Positions 9,465 to 19,999 of a stretch of 64,000 nucleotides of DNA are shown one piece after another. The translations under genes were made by a program, and so were the position numbers. The notes under the pieces are model-generated. The model did not search any database. It saw nothing but the letters and a program-made list of their open reading frames with translations, and had not been told where the DNA came from. Source of the stretch: Pristionchus mayeri (lineage: Eukaryota > Nematoda > Chromadorea > Rhabditida > Neodiplogasteridae); assembly GCA_036245805.1 (NCBI GenBank), contig BTRK01000003.1, positions 8,184,001 through 8,248,000 on the forward strand, written 5' to 3'. Numbering within the stretch: position 1 is the stretch's first letter; each line of letters opens with the position of its first letter.

Positions 9465-10767
9465 TTAACACGGATGTCCTGTAAATATGTAGGAAAAGGA
9501 AAGCCTTTTGCGACAGAAAAAAAATCATGATCACCCTTTTCGCAGAAACTGCTAAGACTGACCATAATGAGGGCCCTGAGAAGGTCTATCCACTTCATTT
9601 CTCAAAATTTGCATGTTGACGGACATAAATGACCTACCGCTTCAAATGACCGTTTCTCAGTCAGATTTTGACTTACAGCGAGCTAATTTTTTCAAAAGAC
9701 TCGTAATGAACTTCTCTACAAATGCCTCAGCGGGCACTACTCACCAAAATATCATCTTTCACTTGTTTTATGTGAAAATGTGTTTTTGCGATCACATTAT
9801 GCTAATTATCTCGCTCAGTTTTTCGATACTCACGATTTTTATTCTTGATTTGGATTCCCCATCCAAAACATGAGGTACGTATGTAGTTCGTTTTCCGTAT
9901 CTCGGGGACGCAGATACCGCTACTCAGTAGGGAGAATCCGGACTTGTCCTCATTTTCAAACATTTTTCGGTTTAGACTGTACCTCGGTTGTAATTTATGC
10001 AAATTATCATTCGAGGACTATCAATCGATTTCTTTCAACCGGCTCTACAATAATGACTAAGTGGTCCTAGGCTTTAAACTTAACCGTTTTCGTGATATCA
10101 TGAGAATAGGTTCACTGATAGGAATGGAGAACTCGACTCGGTCAAAATCACCATTCTCCCTTGAATTCATTGCGAACGCTATTTCACAAAAACGGTTAAG
10201 TTTAAAGCCTAGGACCACTTGGTCATTATTGTAGATCAGGTCAGAAGGAATCGATTGATAGTCCTAGAATGATAATTTGCATAAATTACAACCGAGATAC
10301 AGTCTAAACCGTAAAATGTTTGAAAATGAGGACAAGTCCGGATTCTCCCTACTGAGTAGCGGTATCTGCGTCCCCGAGATACGGAAAACGAACTACATAC
10401 GTACCTCATGTTTTGGATGGGGAATCCAAATCAAGAATAAAAATCGTGAGTATCGCAAAACTGAGCGAGAAAATTAGCATAAAGTGAAAGATGATATTTT
10501 CGTGAGTAGTGCCCGCTGAGGCATTTGTAGAGAAGTTCATTACGAGTAGTTTGGAAAAAATTAGCTCGCTGTAGGTCTGACTGAGTAACAGTCATTTGAA
10601 GGGGTAGGTCATTTCTGTCCTTCAACATGCAAATATCGAGAAATGAAGTGGATAGACCTTCTCAGGGCCCTCATTATGTCCAGTCTTAGTAGTTTCTGCG
10701 AAAAGGGTGATCATGAATTGTTTTCTGTCGCATCGGTTCCTGCATTCTTACAGGAGATCCGTGTTAA
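9465..10767. mobile_element. Large foldback element flanked by TTAA
   Basis: Arms of about 600 bp pair: the left begins TTAACACGGATGTCCTG and the right ends CAGGAGATCCGTGTTAA. TTAA lies at both outer edges, as expected for a TTAA-targeting transposon, or it is part of the repeat. Landmarks present in both arms are GAGGGCCCTGAGAAGGTCTA, CTACTCAGTAGGGAGAATCC and CCTAGGCTTTAAACTTAACC. The short spacer is about 10090-10190. Decayed relatives lie at 24010-24545 and 56790-57385. The open frames in the arms are mirror images and not genes. Confidence 0.85.
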
Positions 10768-10828
10768 ACGTATCGATTATTTCAGAAAGAACATGGTACG
10801 GCCATATTAATGTTTCAGCGGTTGTGCT

Positions 10829-10890
10829 AGGAAATTTGAACAATGTTTGCTGCCGGAAGTCACCTTGTCATGTCGACTTTAAAATTGACA
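10829..10890 (+). pseudogene. P4-ATPase ICEKP-region relic (second copy)
   Basis: The frame reads GNLNNVCCRKSPCHVDFKID after a TTGTGCTAG acceptor-like site. It is homologous to 9066-9115, 19090-19150, 54172-54235 and 55731-55790. The assignment to the flippase stretch CE.P...L rests on its position after NLDGET and on the conserved C.K.P spacing, so it is weaker than for the other exons. Confidence 0.35.
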
Positions 10891-10924
10891 CTCAAATCAG
10901 AAAAACATGAATTACTGGGACTCA

Positions 10925-11062
10925 AATAATCATTGAAACACATTCCATACGGTTTATCGTTCTCTCAAGAAGGGCAAGACCCTATCTAGCAGCACGACAT
11001 GGTTCGCAATGCGGATTCGACGTGGCCCAAGCCATCCGGACGATGAGAGAATGATTCACATC
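10925..11062 (+). pseudogene. P4-ATPase LLRG..LRNT..W region relic
   Basis: One frame reads SLKKGKTLSSSTTWFAMRIR, comparable with LLLRGc.LrNT.Wa.Gvv of flippases. DNA homologues are at 54375-54540 (TCAAATAACTACGGAACC onward) and, less clearly, 19185-19265. The reading frame is broken several times. The segment also lies directly downstream of an ICEKP-like relic, as expected from the protein order. Confidence 0.4.
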
Positions 11063-11792
11063 TCGGGTTATGGTGTAATAATAATAATATATCTTCCTTT
11101 TCTTGTTAGTGTCACACATAAATTTGGCCGATACTGAAGTCATTGCATGACAACCATTTATTTTTTTCTCGATAACCCACGCACCGGGAGGATTCGAGCG
11201 ATTCTTGAACGATAGATTTTGTTGGTTCTCATCCGACATGGTGCCTCCTTTTTCTAGATCCCATAAAGTTTTCGAAACTACATGGGCATTGATTCGATCA
11301 TTGAATACTGTGTATTTTTCAAAAAAAATAAATTCTCAATTTTAAATTGGGTGAGGGTTGTTTCCCGTTTCTCAAATCCCATTAGTACGTAAACAAGCCA
11401 GCAACTGTGATTCGCCGCTGACATTCTTGATTTTATCAAAAAATAAAATTCATTGAATTCTTAAATGGATGACTGCTTTTTCCCGTTTTTCATGTTTTTA
11501 CAACTTCATTATTTTTATTAACAACTTCATCGCACCTTTAGCCATATTAGTGAGTCAAAAATTACTCACGACGAGTCAATCAATAATCTCACTCTCAGTC
11601 TCTACCGAACACCTCTCCACAACCTGTCCAATTTATTTCTGCAATTAGCAGTTGATGTGATCATTTTAATATTCTCTTGAATTATCGAGATAATGCTTGT
11701 GGTGATAAAGGTTCCGCTGACAGTAGAATATCTAATATCTAATTATGACTAATGTTCTGTCTACTATGTAATATCGTAATCGTGAATTCCAT
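11063..11792. repeat. Third, diverged copy of the palindrome-arm sequence
   Basis: This stretch aligns with the right arm (45560-45700, then 46680-47287). Shared blocks include TCCTTTTCTTGTTAGTGTCA, ACGGGAGGATTCGAGCGATT, TCTCAATTTTAAATTGGGTG, TAGTGAGTCAAAAATTACTC and GTGGTGATAAAGGTTCCGCT. It lacks both the element at 45869-46628 and the mariner-like MITE at 47288-48109, so it shows the state before those insertions. No gene other than flippase relics is present. Confidence 0.75.
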
Positions 11793-11893
11793 TTTGAATC
11801 GATCGTCATCTTCACCATTATCGACTTCACGAGTGATTACGAGCGGGTGAATGTTGTGGTGAGGAGCGAGGAAGGGAAGATCGAACTTTATAT
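11793..11893 (+). pseudogene. P4-ATPase FTSD..R..VVVR exon relic (copy 1)
   Basis: The frame reads FESIVIFTIIDFTSDYERVN then VVVRSEEGKIELY, matching the N-domain strand of flippases (yeIL.viDFTSDRKRMSVVVR...GkI.LYcKGAD). RKRMS has become YERVN. It runs into low-complexity TATATATC and stops soon after. A parallel copy is at 48153-48253. Confidence 0.75.
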
Positions 11894-12256
11894 ATATCTT
11901 TATCGCAACAAGTAAATATGCGAATACATAAAAACCAGTAGCTTGGAACTGGTAGGTACAAATTATAATTACGTTGTGGTAGGTGGAGTGTAGTAGTCGC
12001 CGCGACTCGACGACCCGAACGGAGTTTAGGGATAAAAGAGAAAGAGAGAGAAGAGTTAAAACAGATACGAAATGGGCAACTTAGGGAAAAGACGCTTCAG
12101 GAATAATTTGGAAGAGAGGGACGGAATAATTTGGAAGACTTTACATCAAAAAAGCTGTGATTAGAAATATATTGATTTAGTCTACCATTTTACAAGTTCA
12201 ATTGACAAATTGTCTCTGATCGAATGGATGAAGGGTTGATTACTGGATAGAATTAA

Positions 12257-12544
12257 AGGGGTGCTCCGGGGAATGTTCAGTCACCCATAGCGACAGCGTT
12301 GATATCGTAGAGGCTACTCACCTGATCAGAAATCACTTTGTACGAAGTTCCGCAGATGCCCCTCAGGCTAGTTACACACGCGCAAAGTTCATTGAAAGCG
12401 CAGGGTCGTGGCTAGTTCGTTTATGTTTCACTCTCACCACTTATGTTTCGACTCATTATTGGGGTAAATTCGCTACAGTTTCCCAGTTAGAGCGCAGAAT
12501 TTTCGTGGTGGGACTCCCTATCATTCATTCCCCGGAGCACTCCT
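12257..12544. mobile_element. TTAA-flanked MITE
   Basis: Inverted ends AGGGGTGCTCCGGGGAATG and CATTCCCCGGAGCACTCCT are each bounded by TTAA (12253-12256, 12545-12548), the target duplication of piggyBac-type elements. It is 288 bp with no coding capacity. Confidence 0.75.
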
Positions 12545-12938
12545 TTAACATCGAATAATCCTGAAAGAATGGTCATCATTGAGGGGCTCCGTGTTTCAAA
12601 TAGCTCTAATATATTGACCATCTAATTCAGTGTAATGTTCGGAACGTTAGGGGTGGAATAAACTAAGACTATCATGATAGCTTAGCTAAATTCAGGATTA
12701 TCATTGATCGATAGGATGAGGGATACGGTAAAGAGATGTTTTACTATTGGCTATAAGTCATGCGACATGTGACTGGAGTATACAGAAAGATTGCAAGCAA
12801 AACGTTCTACCTGGTTAGGTTGTTGATCGATTAAGGAGATTTACTAGGCAGATGGGAGTCTCATGAGAGATATGTCTCGGCTGACGGTTTGCGGCTGGAA
12901 TAGGACGGGGAGTTGACGGTGTAAATAATATAAGGTTG

Positions 12939-13578
12939 GGCTCTGTACGGATATCGAGGTCCCAATGGAAATCTACCCGGTTAACGAGGTCCGAATGGAT
13001 TCGAACTTTTAACGAGGTCCGAATCGGATTATCGAGGTCCCAATCGCGTTTTTTAGTAAAATTTAAATATGTCAAATGTTATCATTATTATGTAATAATA
13101 CTAGATTTAACATCACATTCAGCAGCCTTACTGCTTTGTTCGTGCTCATTAAGTCCACATGCACATCATTAAGTCCTTCCTTCCTTGTTTTCTGCTCCCA
13201 CTGTTGATCCAGTGGACTAGATAAGTTGTGATGTCATTATGTTTCTAGATCATCTTCCAGCTTCTATTTGTGATATATGATGCTCGTCGATATTGCCCCA
13301 TGCTGAGGTTGGCTATGCCCAAAACGCTTGATTATGTCCAGGCGAAAATGTAGAAAACAAATCACGAGATGCGAACACTAACGAACCCACGCTTCCCTAA
13401 TACGGTTAGTAACTCGAGTATGTGCATTTACATGGTGTAACACAGTAAAAACGAACAAAAACAATTGGGACCTCGATAACCCGAATGGGACCTCGTTAAT
13501 CCATGAAGGCCCATTGGGACCTCGTTAATCCATTCGGACCTCGTTAATCGATTGGGACCTCGATATCCGTACAGAGCC
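12939..13578. mobile_element. hAT-type element with iterated GAGGTCC subterminal repeats
   Basis: The 28-bp inverted ends begin GGCTCTGTACGGATATCGAG. A perfect 8-bp duplication TAAGGTTG flanks it (12931-12938, 13579-13586). The word AACGAGGTCCGAATGG or ATCGAGGTCCCAATGG recurs about four times inside each end in opposite orientations. The interior is AT-rich and non-coding. The target was itself a mariner-like terminus (TAAGGTTGTTGCAAAAGTC). Confidence 0.9.
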
Positions 13579-13586
13579 TAAGGTTG

Positions 13587-14970
13587 TTGCAAAAGTCTTG
13601 CGTTTTTTTGATATTTCGCCTTCCATCTTTATTTAAGTTTGACTGATGAACTTCCAAATATTGATTACTAATGAGGCCTTGTATATTCTTTCATATGCGC
13701 ACCCTATCAGCATTGCCCAATCGGGGAGGCGAGAACAGGACAAAGTTAACAATGTGAAAATTTATCCATCGAAAACGACACATTTCTCAATATTCTTTTT
13801 CCTCTGAAGCATGAATGCTCAATTCCTGGTGGTTATATAAAGCTCCCATCTTTACCCTATACATACTTTTTCTCATGGATTATGAAAGTTGCATCCTTTC
13901 GAGGAATGCATTGAACTGTAAACGACTACATTTTGCATTTTTATGTTGATTTCGCATATTCTTCAATTGGTTAATCTCTTGATCGATGTGATGGTAGACA
14001 TATTTTTTGCATTGCGGGATTATTCAAGCTAAAATTATTGTGGATATATGAAGATGAGGTGAAACCTACAAAAATTAGAGGTTCAGTTTGTGTTACTTAC
14101 CAAAAGCGATCCTGTAATTAGCTTCGCTACTGCCTGATGTGATAAATAATAGTAATTAGCTTCTCATTTTAGTCATTGGCTTTGTGCAAATATTGAAACC
14201 CAGTTTTATCGGGAGAAAGCGGATGAATTTCTCGTTTTTTGTCCTGCTCTTTTCCACTCGACGATTTGATTCGCGGTTAGTAACTAGTGTCTCTGTCACC
14301 GAATCAGACCAATATGCAAGCCATTATTCGGCCAGTGTGGGGAGTGTACGATATCCGGAAGGTTCGGCGGTTGAGGACTAAGGGTATTGAAAAGTTGTGA
14401 AAAAATAGAAACTGCTCGAGCTCTACTCGGTGGTTAGGCGATTTGCATTGGTAATTTGTTTAGAGGATCTTTTGAAGCGATGATATGGATCTAGATTTCT
14501 GCATGAAAAAGTAAATATGCGCAGTCCATGGCTGATGCCCCATACATTTACATTTATAATTGCAGGCAGAGGTGGTGGAGATGGTGCGTGGGAGATCGCA
14601 TCGTGTTAGCAGTCGAAGACGGTGAGAATGACGTCGCCGCGTTTCAAGTGAGAGATACGGTAGGGGGGAGAGGATGAAATTTCGATTCATCAACAATTGA
14701 TAACGATCTCAAAAAAACATATTCAAGCGCCGAGGATTCATGTGAAATGGGCTCATCTTTTTCATCATCTACAACAATTTCGGGGGACGACATTTCCGAA
14801 AAAAAACCCGGCTTGTTGATTTGGAGTGAAACTCACGATCGCCTGGCAACAAGATGTATATATGCAAATGTAGGGTAGCGCATACTCGTAATAATGAAAC
14901 ACTTCCCAAGTTGGTAGTCCTTCTGCCAAGCCAGAGGTGCTTAATGTTAGTTGCGGAAATGTCGTTTGCG
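13587..14970. other. Intergenic/intronic stretch, no gene recognised
   Basis: Two homologies are visible. The block 13960-14060 (GGGATTATTCAAGCTAAAAT and GAAGATGAGGTGAAACCTAC) recurs at 6090-6140 and at 16515-16531 joined to 17592-17620, where it is interrupted by elements. The block 14420-14480 (CGGTGGTTAGGCGATTTG) recurs in the palindrome arms at 38290-38320 and 44820-44850. I see no reliable exon. Confidence 0.4.
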
Positions 14971-15042
14971 GAAATGTCGTTCACCCACAATTTCATCCCG
15001 ATCTCACTCCAACTGATGCTCGAACTGGTCCAACTCTTCCAA
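14971..15042 (+). pseudogene. P4-ATPase TM3-4 exon relic (copy B)
   Basis: The frame reads HNFIPISLQLMLELVQLFQ up to a possible AA/GTGATT donor. This matches nNLIPISLqvTLElvr.FQ of flippases more closely than the copies at 5051 and 41000 in its central part. The upstream half is unrecognisable. The sequence downstream (TTTTTTACGATCATACAACC) is the uninterrupted counterpart of the hAT insertion site at 5171. Confidence 0.65.
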
Positions 15043-15190
15043 GTGATTGGACTTTATTTTTTACGATCATACAACCACTCAAAATTGGAACGGGGAATGT
15101 TTGGGAGAGATTATGGTTATGAAACCAGAAACTTCTACTTCCGGACATTTTTTTCTAACAATTCACATACCCGATATGGTTATCAATTAC

Positions 15191-16425
15191 GCTGAATTCG
15201 TAGTCACTCATTCATCAATTTGATAGAACAATTTGCGGGGTCAAAACCCCTTTCATTGTCGAAAAGTTGATGGAGCAATTTAATCAATCTCCTTCTCCCT
15301 GTAGCGACTCACACGTCACTACCCTTTTTCTTTCATCACCACAACACACTTCATCAATCAAAGCACATTCGCTCCATTTCCATTATCATATTCAGTCTCA
15401 GTCTATTCTCTATTGATGAGCGCAGCCCGAAGCAAATTGGCCTCTCTCAACGAGACACTGACAAGGGCAATTCAATTAGCATGTTAATCTCATTCCATTA
15501 TCTCGCCACTCTCACCCTCTCCCCTCTCTCTCTCCATTTACATGGGTTAGGACACGTCGACTAGACCGCCTATATTAACCCTTCCTCTCCCTCACACCTC
15601 AGAGCTCCACTGAACCTCTCCTCGTGCTGACCACGAGTCACTCAGTCTGATCCGCACTTGGATCTCATCCAGTCTTGGACCGTCACGTCCACCCCCATCC
15701 GATCCTCACTAGGATCTCACTCCAGCCACGGACCACAGTCCTCCCCCATTCGAACCTCACTTGGTTCTCAGTCATCCTCACTGATCCTCACCTTGGATCT
15801 CACCCCAGTCTCCCATCCTACCGTACCCCTCTCCCTTCTTCCCATTCTCCCCGTCTCACTGTAGTAATAAATTATTGATTTATCTACGGTCCCATTCACA
15901 GTGCATTCATTCTACAGTATCCTGGGCACAGACACACCTAGAGTCACAGTCAGTCTTCTCCCACCAAGCGCCCTAAGCTTGTCCCTGCTCTAATCGGTTA
16001 CTGTATCTACAGTACTCCGGACTGAGTATCGTGGGCTCGCTAGTTCGCATACTCCCCTCCCACTCCACAGACGACATTGCGATAAGTTTCACTGAATATA
16101 TTATTGACAATCGATCACATTGGCAGAATACATTTTTAAAGAATCTGTGAAACTCATTTTTTGTGTCAAGTCAAATAGGAAAGATCAGTGAAATTCGATA
16201 TTCAATGGGAATATTATGAGTTTTACCGATTCTGTAAAAATGTATTCTGCCAATGTGATCGATTGTCAATAATATATTCAGTGAAACTTATCGCAATCTC
16301 GTCTGTGGAGAGGGAGGGGAGAAGGTGATTGATTAAATTGCTCCATCAGCTTTTCGACAATGAAAGGGGTTTTGACCCCGCAAAGTGTTCTATCAAATTG
16401 ATGAATGAGTGACTATGAATTTAGC
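15191..16425. mobile_element. Foldback element enclosing a second palindrome
   Basis: Outer arms of about 110 bp pair: 15191-15299 with 16316-16425, sharing TTTGCGGGGTCAAAACCCCT and GTTGATGGAGCAATTTAATC. Inside, 16052-16321 is a separate palindrome (CACTCCACAGACGACATTGC with its complement, then TTATTGACAATCGATCACAT). The region 15480-15960 is pyrimidine-rich with degenerate GATCCTCACTxGGATCTCA repeats and a CTATATTAACCC motif. No coding region is seen. Confidence 0.75.
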
Positions 16426-16531
16426 ATTACTGCTATTCTCGTACGTCACTTAATTAATTACTTGATGATCAATGTAAATTGGTGATAGAGAAATTTTGAC
16501 AGACGTAGCGAGGGATCATTCTAGCAAAATA

Positions 16532-17589
16532 CAGGGTGGCTGATAAATATTGCGCCACTTTTCTTGTTTCTCAATCTCCATTCTCTGTAGGCACCATTTC
16601 ATCAAATTTGGTAACTATGTTGGTAAGGGACAAAAGTTATTAGCCTATAAATATTATCTGGATTGTTCAAGTATTTCAAGAGTTATCACTTCTGAAATAT
16701 TTTGTTTTGGAATTGGGACTTTTCTGGGCACATAAACGTATCTGATAGTTTATGCCGCCTTACAGCAAGGAATTAGATACAGGACTCATCCATTTATTCC
16801 TAATAAGAACAACCATTTACACGTATAAATATGTGATCAATTATATTATGAGCCTCGGAACTTTCTCAGAAATGCTTTAAAATTATTTCATTATGAACGG
16901 CGCTCTATAAAAAATAATAATATTTCGAAGCCGCATTCTTCGAACACATTAGCTATTGGAATTGTTCTATTTTATGCATGATACTCCATCATTCTTTATT
17001 GTGAAAATGCATTCCATTTGCTTGGGCATATTGATTCGGAACCAGAATAAGTTGCGAAATGCTGCGAAGCGCCGCTTTTAGCGATATTTTGAGGTGCCTA
17101 CTTCTACCATTAATTCAACGTTTACATTCAATTTGATGCAACAATAATTCATAACTCGACTCTGTTAATAGCTATGCAACATTATACGGCGGTATCAACA
17201 TTCAGAATAAGAAATTCCGAAAAGTGAGTTTTTTGCATATGCGTGAGTGAAAGTCATCAAATTTATCTCTCTCTGTTTTCAGAGACCCTATATCGCATTT
17301 GACAAGATTATCACTTAGTGGAAGGGTTACTCTTCATATTCACCTCGGTTGCAATTTTGATGGACATTGAGATCATTTTATATATCGAAAAATGTGAACG
17401 GCGCATTGAGTAAAAATGTAGACTACTTTTTGCCTCCATGCTAAGAGGCCAGTCGATACCATGAAGCCTGCGTCTAGTAATTGTTTTGCACGGTACTGAT
17501 ATATATTTAAACGCAATATGATAATTATCCTTTTATTTGTTTGCGAGATATTATTGAAAAGGTGGACGCAATATTTATCAGCCACCCTG
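16532..17589. mobile_element. TA-flanked element with CAGGGTGGCTGATAAAT termini
   Basis: The element is 1058 bp with inverted ends CAGGGTGGCTGATAAATATT and complement, bounded by TA (16530-16531, 17590-17591), so Tc1/mariner-type. Internal frames are short and I recognise no transposase. It has split a sequence that is contiguous at 13990-14060. Confidence 0.85.
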
Positions 17590-17734
17590 TATATTGGACA
17601 AAGATAAAGATGAGGTGAAACCTAAAACGATTTGTGACAATTTTCGTTGTTTTTCCTTTGATAGTAATTATCGAGTAACATACTTTTCCTTGTTTATTAA
17701 TCGTAGAGATCAAAAGCACCTTCTATCGCTGTCA

Positions 17735-17795
17735 GAAGTTCCATGGGCAGAGCCAGATACGGCGCCAGTTCATCAATATATTGTTCTGAATTAGG
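17735..17795 (+). pseudogene. P4-ATPase CSVGGV exon relic (copy B)
   Basis: After CTGTCAG one frame reads SSMGRARYGASSS, comparable with CSI.GR.YG that follows the flippase phosphorylation site. The preceding intron ends (GTAGAGATCAAAAGCACCTT) like that of the copy at 54714 (GTAGAGATCAAAGGTCAG), which supports homology. The donor is not conserved. Confidence 0.4.
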
Positions 17796-17845
17796 TATAA
17801 TATTTAATTTTCAATTAGAACCCTAATAAGAACATAGTGATCATA

Positions 17846-18630
17846 TGAGCCCGTTTGCCTAAGAATCGAGGAGATCCGGTAGGTTATGGGACAGCAAAAA
17901 AAAACTCGATTCTCTGTAACAAAGTGTTTTGGGATAATCGAAGGTGCTGAAAACGGTGGGCTCATTCATTTTGCTCTCAGACTCGTCGTTGGCTCCAGAA
18001 GTCGTCGCGTCGAAAGCGGGTGTCCGCGTACGTCGTCTCTCCAGAAAGTGCTAGAATTACGCGAATTTGGTAGAATTTCATGCTGATTACGCCTATCCAC
18101 TTCATTTTTCACGAATTATTAAAATAATTTTAATTTTTAAAAATTCGACTCTTCGAAGACACAATTGCGAGATGAGTGAGGTTGGAACCGCCGTGACGAG
18201 CGGATTTCGAGATTGGAGTGAGCACGTGAGCCGAGTACGGTGATAAACGAGTCGGCACTCCACTATCCCCCTCTTCCCTAGCGAGGAAGAGGCGAGAGAG
18301 TGTGGTGCGATGTAAGATTTGCGCAGATTTCGAACGATTTGATCTCACGTTTTCACTCCAATCTCGAATACCGCATGGTGAAAATGCATGACAATTGGAA
18401 CCCTGAATCCGCTCCTCACGGCGGTTCCAACCATATAACACACTCGTCTCGCAATTGCGTCTTCGAAGAGTTATACATATATAATACTTAGTCAAAAATG
18501 AAGTGGATATACGTTGTCAGCATGAAATTCTACCCCGGAAAACAAATTCGCGTAATTTTAGCGCTTTCTGGAGAGGCGACATGCACGGAAACCCGCTTTC
18601 GACGTGACGACGTCTGGAGCCAACTTATCA
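17846..18630. mobile_element. Foldback element family B, 3' end truncated
   Basis: It begins TGAGCCCGTTTGCCTAAGAATC, the same terminus as the complete copy at 50895-51890, and shares GGTGCTGAAAACGGTGGGC, CTTCATTTTTCACGAATTAT and CTCTTCCTCGCTAGGGAAGA-type segments. Homology stops near 18630, just before a flippase NLDGET relic, so the second terminus is missing. Confidence 0.75.
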
Positions 18631-18666
18631 CTAGGATTGAAGCAAACGCGATATTGCACCATACAC

Positions 18667-18703
18667 TGAATGTGAGCGGGAGACGAATTTGGTGATTAAA
18701 CGG
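18667..18703 (+). pseudogene. P4-ATPase NLDGETNLK exon relic (copy B)
   Basis: CERETNLVIKR followed by GTGATT aligns with NLDGETNLKIRQ/GTGAG. The LDG codons are disrupted by a small indel. The following intron starts TTCTTGCTGCTGAATTTTCAG, as after the copy at 7458. Confidence 0.55.
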
Positions 18704-19089
18704 GTGATTTCTTGCTGCTGAATTTTCAGATACTATTTTGACAGTCAAAGTGTTCTTCCAAATACCAAAAAGCCTATTAAGTTTGTACTGCACATGATAT
18801 GTAGAATTATTGAACGGCAGCTTGTGAATATCTCGGTTTCAAGCGTTTTTTTTATCTTGCCTAGCAAAATTTTATTTCGCTAGGACGGTGTTCACCTTTT
18901 CACAAACAAAAAATATTGCAGCAATATTCCAATCGCAGCCATGTCAACGAATTCTCGGACCCGAAGTCTATATGTACCAAATATCAGTGTATATCTTTGT
19001 AAATATAGTTGATTATCATCATCGCTCACCTTGGTAATAATTTGTTGGTAACCGAAAAGGTGGACCCACTGCTTCCGATTTTGTACTAG

Positions 19090-19150
19090 GGAACTTGAGC
19101 ATTGTTAGTTGCAAGAAGTCTCCTTGTCACCTCGATATCGCAATTGGTAG
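19090..19150 (+). pseudogene. P4-ATPase ICEKP-region relic (copy B)
   Basis: GNLSIVSCKKSPCHLDIAIG follows a TTGTACTAG acceptor-like site. It is the best preserved member of this relic set. The C.K.P..LD spacing resembles CE.PN..LD.F.G of flippases, and it lies 390 bp downstream of an NLDGET relic as expected. No full-length relative is available in the window, so the family link is tentative. Confidence 0.4.
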
Positions 19151-19184
19151 TCAAATATCCGAAGCAAGGATCCCACGGGTCTGA

Positions 19185-19265
19185 AATAACCAAGAAAGCT
19201 ATTCCAGAGGGGGGAACGAGACCCAACCCTTCGCGCTTTCTCAAAAGGAGCACGGCCCGACCTCG
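19185..19265 (+). pseudogene. Probable P4-ATPase LLRG region relic (copy B)
   Basis: The DNA GGTCTGAAATAACCAAGAAAG aligns with GGTCTCAAATAACTACGGAA at 54395 and GGACTCAAATAATCATTGAA at 10918. A frame contains RFLKRSTARPRIYH, comparable with LLLRGc.LR. Very degraded. Confidence 0.3.
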
Positions 19266-19999
19266 CATTTATCACAAAACTATTGATTCAGTTTTGATGG
19301 AAAAGTGTCTATCACGCCTCTCACACAGTATTAAGCCCCGTGCAAAAGCAAAAGCTCATTTCGCGCTCCTTTTCAAACTCAAAAAGCGGCGAATTTGCTC
19401 TTCCACGGAATTTTAGCTTACTGTATCGAGTTTTAATATGAACCAATTGTGAAACCTAGAACAATTGGGTCTCTAAAATCGTTTCTGTTTCATAGTGCAC
19501 CTGAAACACAAATGATCCTAATAACTTTCGAGCACGGAAGTTGTTGATTCATTCATGTTTCATGGAAAATTAAAGTATTTGGTGCGCTTTTCGGTTTTGT
19601 CCGTGGACTGCCTGGCGCTTAATACTGTGCTCATGTAAGGATGAAACTGAATGCCGGATTAGGCGAAATTTCCTAAATCGGGCTTTCTTCCGTTTTGAAC
19701 TTCTATGGAATTCCTAAACATACTACCAACTTCTCATTTGCATGCGATCATTCTGAAGGCCCTGGTACCGGGTCGTTGGTTCTGGTACCCACCTTTACCC
19801 TTGCTTATATCCGTTCCCCTTCACTTTAAGCAAAAATCGTCCTCTGAGAGACCCCACTAAATTTTTGAGCTCTATCGATGTATACAAACTAGAACTCATG
19901 AAAATGACTTTGAACAATGCTATATTCAGGACAAATTTTCTAAAAATCATAGGTAAAAACGCAAACGAAATTCAACGAGTGGAAAGTAGAAGTCGAGGG
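19266..19999. other. Stretch without recognisable genes
   Basis: Short open frames only. GAACCAATTGTGAAACC near 19440 resembles a phrase in other flippase units (7860, 54660). Nothing else was identified. Confidence 0.3.

Noticed and set aside
9613..10628. Several 65-86 codon frames
   Set aside because: They lie in the arms of a foldback element and appear as mirror pairs.
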